13,560 nt of DNA from CAZCFB01 sp964511535 (GTDB lineage: Bacteria > Myxococcota_A > Polyangia > GCA-2747355 > CAZCFB01). The translations under genes and the position numbers were made by a program. Every line of letters starts with the position of its first letter. Position 1 is the first letter of the stretch. The stretch lies in assembly GCA_964511535.1 (NCBI GenBank), contig CAZEFW010000197.1, positions 1 to 13,560 on the forward strand, given 5' to 3'. The notes under the pieces were generated by a model. The model was not told the origin of the DNA, ran no database searches, and saw only the letters and a list, made by a program, of their open reading frames with translations. This document shows, piece after piece, positions 8,720 through 13,560 of the stretch.

Positions 8720-10140
8720 CCCGCCACGCCGAGGCGGGCACCGCCGCCTGGCTCGAGGAGCTGTCCCGGGTGGAGCCGGACGCCCTGGTTCGCCTGTCGA
8801 AGCCCGGGCCACGCTACACCTCGTATCCCACGGCGCCCGAGTGGTCCGACGAGGTGGGCCCGGACCAGCTCGAGGAGCGGCTGGAGCGCGCCGACGCCGA
8901 GGGCGCCCACAGCCCGCTGTCCATGTATGTGCACGTGCCGTTCTGCCGCAACATGTGCAGCTACTGTGGCTGCAACGTGGTGGTGGCCCGGCGTCAGGAG
9001 CGCGCCGACCTGTACCTGGATTACCTGGAGCGCGAACTCGACCTGCTGTGCGAGCGGCTGACCAGCCGCCGCAGCTTGATCCAGCTCCACCTGGGCGGCG
9101 GCACGCCCACATATTTGAACGAGGCCCAGCTCACCCGCCTCTGGTCGCTCATCTCGGATCGTTTCACCCCCGCAGAGGGGGCGGAGATTGCCCTGGAGAT
9201 CGATCCGGTGGTCACCACCACGGATCAGCTCGACCTGCTGCGCGGCTTCGGCTTCAACCGGGTGAGCATGGGGATCCAGGACTTCACCCCGGAGGTCCAG
9301 GAGCGGGTGGGTCGGGTGCAGACCGTGGAGCTGACCCGCGCCCTGTACCAGCACGCGCGGGACCTGGGCTTCGGCGGCATCAACTTCGACCTGATCTTCG
9401 GCCTGCCCCGGCAGCGCCTCGATACCTTCCAGGCCACCCTGGACCGGGTGCTGGAGATGGGCCCCGACCGGGTGGCGGTGTTCGGCTACGCACACGTGCC
9501 CTGGATGAAGCCGAACCAGCGCGGGTTTACCGAGCAGGAGCTGCCCGACGCGGTGGCGCGCTTCGGCCTGTACATGGCCGCCCTGCGCGGCTTCCTCGAC
9601 GCGGGCTACGTGCAGATCGGCATGGACCACTTCGCGCTGCCCGACGACGAGCTGGCCCGCGCCCGCCTGGCCCGGCGCCTGCACCGCAACTTCCAGGGCT
9701 ACACCGTGCTGCCTGCCAGCGACATCATCGCCCTGGGCATCACGGGGATCAGCGAGGTCCAGGGGCTGTACGCCCAGAACCTCAAGCCCCTGGCCCGCTA
9801 CTACCGCGCCCTCGAGGCGGGGCGGCTGGCCACCGAGCGCGGCTGCCTCCTGTCCGACGAGGACCGCCTGCGCCGGGACGTCATCCACCAGATCATGTGC
9901 AACTTCCACGTGGACCTGGAGCAGCTGTGCGCCCCGCGCGGCATCGACGCCCGCGCACACTTCGCCACCGAGCTGGCCGACCTGGACGCGTGCATCGCCG
10001 CGGGCCTCGCCCGGCGCGACGGCGCCACCATCGAGGTCACCCCCCTTGGGCGGATCCTGGTGCGCAACGTGGCCATGGTGTTCGACACCTACCTCCGCAA
10101 GCGGGCGGACGCCCGGGGCACCTTCTCCAAGACCATCTGA
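8716..10140 (+). CDS. hemN: Oxygen-independent coproporphyrinogen III dehydrogenase
   Basis: 474-residue radical SAM enzyme that decarboxylates two propionate chains of coproporphyrinogen III to give protoporphyrinogen IX without oxygen. The HemN-specific cluster motif is C77-x3-C81-x2-C84-x-C86, and the N-terminal trip-wire region R33-Y-T-S-Y-P-T is that of true HemN, not of the HemW look-alike. G-G-G-T-P-T (SAM contact), Y-A-H-V-P, M-D-H-F-A and the C-terminal L-G-R-I-L-V-R-N with F-D-T-Y-L are also conserved. Start is GTG 8716 in the GTGA overlap with hemE, consistent with translational coupling. The gene stops in TGATG, shared with hemH. Confidence 0.96.
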   Translation: MTRHAEAGTAAWLEELSRVEPDALVRLSKPGPRYTSYPTAPEWSDEVGPDQLEERLERADAEGAHSPLSMYVHVPFCRNMCSYCGCNVVVARRQERADLYLDYLERELDLLCERLTSRRSLIQLHLGGGTPTYLNEAQLTRLWSLISDRFTPAEGAEIALEIDPVVTTTDQLDLLRGFGFNRVSMGIQDFTPEVQERVGRVQTVELTRALYQHARDLGFGGINFDLIFGLPRQRLDTFQATLDRVLEMGPDRVAVFGYAHVPWMKPNQRGFTEQELPDAVARFGLYMAALRGFLDAGYVQIGMDHFALPDDELARARLARRLHRNFQGYTVLPASDIIALGITGISEVQGLYAQNLKPLARYYRALEAGRLATERGCLLSDEDRLRRDVIHQIMCNFHVDLEQLCAPRGIDARAHFATELADLDACIAAGLARRDGATIEVTPLGRILVRNVAMVFDTYLRKRADARGTFSKTI

Positions 10141-11102
10141 TGGCTCTCACGGGCATATGCCTGCTCTACATGGGCGGCCCGTCCGACCTGGACGCGGTCA
10201 AGCCGTTTTTGTCGGCGCTCTTTTCGGACCGCGAGCTGATCCAGCTGCCGGGTGGCCCGCTGTCGGGCCTGCTGGCCAAGCTCATCGTCACCTTCAGGGC
10301 GCCCAGGGTGCTCCGGCATTACCAGGAGATCGGCGGCGGGTCCCCGCTGCTCGAGACCACCCTGGAGCAGGCCCGCCTGCTGGAACAGGCCCTGGGCAGC
10401 GACGGCGACTTCGCAGTGGAGGTGGCCATGCGCTACAGCCCTCCGCGGGTGGACGAGGCCCTGGCCAGCCTGCGCCAGCGCGGCGCCGAGCGGCTGGTGG
10501 CGTTGCCGCTCTACCCGCACTACAGCGCGGCCACCACCGGCTCCAGCTTCAAGGACCTGGACCGCGCCCTGGCCGCCCTTGGCGATCCGTGGCCGGTTAC
10601 GCGCGTGGAGAGCTTCCACGATGATCCGCGCTACCTCGACGCCCTGGCCGACACCGTTCGCGCTGGCCTGGAGGAAGCCGGCCCCGGGGCCACGGTGCTG
10701 TTCAGCGCCCACAGCCTGCCGGTCTCTTTCATCCAGCGCGGCGATCCGTACCAGGCCCAGGTGGAGGCCACCGTGGCCGGCGTGGTCTCTCGCCTCGAGC
10801 TGGACAGCTGGCACCTGTGCTACCAGAGCCGCAGCGGCCCGGTGGAGTGGCTCGGCCCCAACACGGTGGAGCTCTGCGACCAGCTCATCGACGCTGGCGA
10901 GCGGCGCCTGCTGCTGGTGCCGGTGAGCTTCGTCTCCGATCACATCGAGACCTTGCACGAGCTCGACATCCAGCTCCGGGCGCATTGCCAGGAGCGTGGC
11001 GCCGAGCAGTTTGTGCGGGCCCCCACCCTGGGCGTGGCGCCTGATTTCATCCAGGCGCTCCGGGAGCTATGTTTGAGAGCATGTCAGCAGCCAACCGAAT
11101 AG
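10140..11102 (+). CDS. hemH: Ferrochelatase
   Basis: 320-residue ferrochelatase that inserts Fe2+ into the porphyrin, the last step of haem synthesis. The active-site histidine is H191 in F-S-A-H-S-L-P, and E270 in D-H-I-E-T-L-H-E-L-D is the conserved acidic partner. Y228-Q-S-R-S-G-P-V-E-W-L-G-P is also conserved. The N-terminus (L-L-Y-M-G-G-P) resembles protoporphyrin ferrochelatases, which fits the presence of HemN. Cysteines are scattered (7, 227, 246, 283, 311, 315) with no compact four-cysteine group, so a [2Fe-2S] cluster like that of some relatives is doubtful. The ATG shares one base with the hemN stop, and the 3' end overlaps hemY by 34 nt. Confidence 0.96.
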   Translation: MALTGICLLYMGGPSDLDAVKPFLSALFSDRELIQLPGGPLSGLLAKLIVTFRAPRVLRHYQEIGGGSPLLETTLEQARLLEQALGSDGDFAVEVAMRYSPPRVDEALASLRQRGAERLVALPLYPHYSAATTGSSFKDLDRALAALGDPWPVTRVESFHDDPRYLDALADTVRAGLEEAGPGATVLFSAHSLPVSFIQRGDPYQAQVEATVAGVVSRLELDSWHLCYQSRSGPVEWLGPNTVELCDQLIDAGERRLLLVPVSFVSDHIETLHELDIQLRAHCQERGAEQFVRAPTLGVAPDFIQALRELCLRACQQPTE

Positions 11103-12490
11103 CCGTCGTGGGCGGCGGCGTCTCCGGCCTCGCGGCCGCGCTCGCGATCCTGGACCTGTGCCAGGAGCAGGGCCGTCCCGAGCCCGAGGTCGTGGTGCTG
11201 GAGTCGGAGCCGCGCCCGGGGGGAAAGATCCAGACCCTGGAGTCCGACGGCTTCACCTGTGAGTGGGGGGTCAACGGCTTCCTCAACAAGGAGCCGGCCA
11301 CCCTGGAGCTCGTGCAGCGCCTGGACCTGCAGGACCGCCTCCAGCCGGCCAGCGATGCGTTCAAGAACCGCTTCCTGTTCACCCGGGGCAAGCTGCGGCC
11401 GATCCCCATGCATCCGCTGAAGTTCCTCTTCTCGGGCATCATGCCCTTTTGCGGCAAGCTGCGGCTCTTTCGGGAGCTCTGGGTGCCTCGCCGGCCCGAG
11501 GACGCTGACGGAGATGAGTCGGTGGCCGAGTTCGCCCGCCGCCGGGTGGGCGACGCCGCCTATCGCGCGCTGGTTGACCCGATGCAGACCGGCATCTTCG
11601 CCGGCGACCCGGAGCAGATGAGCGTGGTCTCCTGCTTCCCCCGCGTGGTGGAGGTGGAGCGCGAGTACGGCAGCCTGATCAAGGGCATGGCCAAGCTGGC
11701 AAAGGAGCGCCGGGCCCAGGGCGAGCCCCTGCCCGGCGCGGGCCCTGCCGGCCACCTCACCTCGTTCCAGGGGGGCATGCAGCAGCTGATCACCGCCCTG
11801 GCCGAGGCCCTGGGGCCGCGGCTCAGGCTGGGCCAGGGGGTGGACCACATCAGCCGCGGCGAGGGGGGCTTCACCCTGATCGGCGCGAACCTGACCGAGC
11901 CGGTGCAGGCGCGCGCGGTGGTGCTGGCCTGCCCGGCCCACGCCGCCGGCCCCATGGTGCATGGGCTCGACGGAGCCCTGGCCACAGAGCTGGAACAGAT
12001 CCCCTACTCGCCCCTGGCCGTGATCTGCCTCGGCTTTGACCGGGAGCAGGTTGCGCACCCGATGGACGGCTTCGGCTTCCTCGCGCCGCGGGACGCGGGC
12101 TTGCGCATGCTGGGCGCGCTGTGGACCTCCACCATCTTCCCGGGTCGCGCTCCGGACGACCGAGCCCTGATCCGGGTCATGATCGGCGGCGCGCGGGACC
12201 CCGAGGCGATGGACCTGGACGACGCCGAGCTCACCGCCGCCGTGCTCGACGAGCTGGGCGGCGCCATGGGCATCCAGGGCGACCCCGCGTTCATGCGCGT
12301 CTTCCGCCACCCCCTGGGCATCCCCCAGTATGCGGTGGGACATCCGCAACGCCTGGAACGGCTGGAGCAGCGGCTGGAGCACCACCCCGGCCTCGTGCTC
12401 GGCGGCAACGCCTACCGCGGCGTCAGCGTCAACGACTGCGCCAAGAACGCCTGGCCCACGGCAGAGCGGGCGCTTTCCTTCCTGACCTGA
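11069..12490 (+). CDS. hemY: Protoporphyrinogen oxidase, HemY type (flavoprotein)
   Basis: 473-residue FAD-dependent oxidase, predicted to oxidise protoporphyrinogen IX to protoporphyrin IX, probably at the membrane face; also named hemG or pgoX in some databases. The N-terminal Rossmann motif is G15-x-G17-x-x-G20, followed by the E-x-x-x-R-P-G-G-K segment of this amine-oxidase-like family; the C-terminal G-N-A-Y-R-G-V-S-V-N-D-C is characteristic of the oxidase. With HemN present, it more likely acts on protoporphyrinogen than on coproporphyrinogen. The start is uncertain: ATG 11069 has GGGAG only 2 nt upstream, and ATG 11081 has GAGAG 1 nt upstream; neither is well spaced, and the choice changes four residues. 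It is the last haem gene of the run. Confidence 0.95.
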   Translation: MFESMSAANRIAVVGGGVSGLAAALAILDLCQEQGRPEPEVVVLESEPRPGGKIQTLESDGFTCEWGVNGFLNKEPATLELVQRLDLQDRLQPASDAFKNRFLFTRGKLRPIPMHPLKFLFSGIMPFCGKLRLFRELWVPRRPEDADGDESVAEFARRRVGDAAYRALVDPMQTGIFAGDPEQMSVVSCFPRVVEVEREYGSLIKGMAKLAKERRAQGEPLPGAGPAGHLTSFQGGMQQLITALAEALGPRLRLGQGVDHISRGEGGFTLIGANLTEPVQARAVVLACPAHAAGPMVHGLDGALATELEQIPYSPLAVICLGFDREQVAHPMDGFGFLAPRDAGLRMLGALWTSTIFPGRAPDDRALIRVMIGGARDPEAMDLDDAELTAAVLDELGGAMGIQGDPAFMRVFRHPLGIPQYAVGHPQRLERLEQRLEHHPGLVLGGNAYRGVSVNDCAKNAWPTAERALSFLT

Positions 12491-12563
12491 GCCTGAATAG
12501 CGCGCCCATCCATTAAGCAGGTCCGGGTACTGTTGAGGGGACGGTTCACGACGCTCCAGCGCC

Positions 12564-12618
12564 GCGACCAACTGGTGCCCATATAGCGTGCTTTTGGTTG
12601 CCTTTTCTGGTGTTTTTT
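12564..12618 (+). terminator. Weak terminator candidate after hemY
   Basis: GCGACCAA (12564-12571) can pair with TTGGTTGC (12594-12601), an 8-bp stem with one G-U pair and a 22-nt loop, followed by TTTT and then TTTTTT at 12613-12618. The loop is long and the stem is modest, so this is a suggestion only. Position fits the end of the haem operon, 74 nt after its last stop. Confidence 0.25.
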
Positions 12619-12640
12619 CCTGCCCTTCTGGGAATTAACC

Positions 12641-12688
12641 CTTTGGCTGCCGTGTTACACTTAAGCATCTGTAATAAATAGCCAAAAG
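12641..12688 (+). repeat. Inverted repeat next to the DUF222 ribosome binding site
   Basis: TTTGGCT (12642-12648) is the exact reverse complement of AGCCAAA (12680-12686), 31 nt apart; with one bulged base the pairing extends to CTTTGGCT and AGCCAAAAG. The right arm abuts the AGG at 12687-12689 that serves the ATG at 12696. It could be a leader hairpin that touches the ribosome binding site, an operator, or chance. Confidence 0.5.
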
Positions 12689-12695
12689 GCCGAAA

Positions 12696-13560
12696 ATGAC
12701 CCTCGAAAAACCAGTCGAGAACGCGCACGATCTGTCCCAAAATTCCAATGACGAACTGGGCGACAAGATCGCCATCCTGTCAGCGCATATCCAGGCTGCC
12801 ACCTGCCGGTTGCTGCTGCTCCTGGCAGAGATGGACAGGCGGGAGGCGTGGGCCGACCTGGGCTTCATCTCCTGCGCCCACTGGCTCAGCTGGCGAACCA
12901 ATGAGCAGCAGGGTACGGCCCGCGAAAAGGTGCGCGTGGCTCGCAAGCTGGTGGACTGCCCCCTCGTTCAGGAGGCGTTCTCACAGGGGCGCCTTTCGTA
13001 TTCGAAAGTCAGGGCCATCACGCGCATCGTCACTCCAGAAAACGAGAGCACCTTGCTGGAGTGGGCTCTGGACGGAACAGCCTCCCAACTCGAACGAATC
13101 ATCCGTACCTACCGAAGAGCCAAACCGGCCGAGCAGGAGCTGGCACAACGGCAGAACGATGAGCGCTATCTGAGCTACCACTACGATGATGACAATATGC
13201 TTGTCCTGAAGGGGCGGCTGCCTCCCGAGGTGGGTGCGCTACTGGTCAAGGCATTGCAAGTGGCCTCCGAAGAGCTGTGCGACGACAACGATGCCGAGCC
13301 GGACCAGCGGCTGTGCGATGCCATGGGCGAGGTGGCCGGCGCTGCCCTGGATAGGGGATTGGCCGACCGGGCAGGCAAGGCGCGGCCACGCAACTACCAG
13401 GTGATGGTGCACGTGGACCAAGAAGTGCTGCAGGAGTCAGACAGCCCTGGCCGCTGCGAGGTGGAAGGAGGCGTAGGCATTTCGCCTGAAACTGCCAGGC
13501 GCCTTTGCTGCGACAACCCCGTCCTGGAAATGCCGGTGGAAAATTTCAACGGGGCGTTTC
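12696..13560 (+). CDS. DUF222 (13E12-type) HNH endonuclease family protein, 3' truncated by window
   Basis: The reading frame is open for 288 codons from ATG 12696 to the window end. AAAAGG with a 6-nt spacer precedes the start. The N-terminal part matches DUF222: after about 55 residues comes G-F-x-S-C-A-H-W-L-S-W-R, then T-A-R-E-K-V-R-V-A-R, L-S-Y-S-K-V-R-A-I-T-R and T-P-E-N-E. In this family DUF222 is normally followed by a C-terminal HNH nuclease domain, which would lie beyond 13560, so nuclease activity cannot be judged. Such genes are commonly multicopy and scattered, and may be selfish or mobile; their cellular role is not established. Codons look less GC-biased (GAA, AAA, CAA, AAT are frequent) than in the haem genes, which is compatible with recent arrival. 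Confidence 0.85.
   Translation, partial: MTLEKPVENAHDLSQNSNDELGDKIAILSAHIQAATCRLLLLLAEMDRREAWADLGFISCAHWLSWRTNEQQGTAREKVRVARKLVDCPLVQEAFSQGRLSYSKVRAITRIVTPENESTLLEWALDGTASQLERIIRTYRRAKPAEQELAQRQNDERYLSYHYDDDNMLVLKGRLPPEVGALLVKALQVASEELCDDNDAEPDQRLCDAMGEVAGAALDRGLADRAGKARPRNYQVMVHVDQEVLQESDSPGRCEVEGGVGISPETARRLCCDNPVLEMPVENFNGAF

Larger units (their letters stand above)
12491..12695. other. AT-richer spacer between the haem operon and the DUF222 gene
   Basis: 205 bp without a credible gene. The first 50 bases contain the stretch TTGAGGGGACGGTTCACG (12532-12549). The remainder is clearly more AT-rich than the rest of the window, with T runs and ATAAATA. It holds the terminator candidate and the inverted repeat listed separately. 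A -10-like TACACT occurs at 12656-12661, but the nearest -35-like TTAACC is only 15 bp away, so no promoter is assigned. Confidence 0.6.

Noticed and set aside
8314..9960. Long minus-strand open frame opposite hemE and hemN
   Set aside because: No recognisable motif, composition typical of an antisense shadow, and hemE/hemN are certain on the other strand.
11084..12571. Minus-strand open frame of 495 codons opposite hemY
   Set aside because: Gln/Gly/His-rich shadow of the conserved oxidase with no domain match.
12546..12740. Small minus-strand gene in the spacer before the DUF222 gene
   Set aside because: 64 codons with no recognisable feature, overlapping the start of the DUF222 gene; no convincing ribosome binding site or conservation signal was seen.

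Overview
The window is high-GC bacterial DNA with tightly packed genes. The best guess is Myxococcota or a related former deltaproteobacterium. The support is a lipoprotein with an Asp/Ala-rich linker after its lipobox, a secreted FGE-sulfatase-fold protein, a haem operon joining HemN to a HemY-type oxidase, and a DUF222 (13E12-type) HNH protein of a kind often multicopy in such genomes. No rRNA, tRNA, CRISPR array or intact insertion sequence was found.

Left part, minus strand: a promoter at 5222-5250 appears to drive a four-gene unit read right to left. It encodes a stand-alone methylmalonyl-CoA-mutase-type large subunit (3571-5190), a THUMP-domain RNA methyltransferase (2470-3570), a DUF1848 protein with a C-terminal CxxxCxxC cluster (1662-2468), and a lipoprotein with a zinc-protease-like HEIGH motif (83-1675). 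The junctions are 0 nt, 1 nt and a 14-nt overlap, so translation is probably coupled although the functions look unrelated. The window begins with an almost pure poly-C tract (1-82), probably a sequencing or assembly artefact at a contig end.

Middle: a secreted FGE-fold protein (5330-6088, minus) and a 14-TM-type MFS exporter (6165-7646, plus) diverge from 76 bp. Each has a -10-like hexamer exactly 6 nt before a GTG start, which suggests two leaderless transcripts back to back. Five copies of an 8-bp repeat follow the FGE stop.

Right part, plus strand: hemE, hemN, hemH and hemY (7673-12490) overlap end to start and encode the steps from uroporphyrinogen III to protohaem by the protoporphyrin route. 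Decarboxylation of coproporphyrinogen is oxygen-independent (HemN), whereas oxidation of protoporphyrinogen is by a flavoprotein of the O2-using family (HemY). The MFS gene lies 26 nt upstream in the same direction.

Far right: a more AT-rich 205-bp spacer (12491-12695) with a weak terminator candidate and an inverted repeat precedes a DUF222 gene that runs off the window end; its HNH domain, if present, is outside. I found no convincing new multi-gene system. The most unusual points are the mixed mutase/RNA-methyltransferase/DUF1848/lipoprotein operon with its in-frame TGA-TTG junction, the back-to-back leaderless starts, and the non-canonical active sites of the two secreted proteins.
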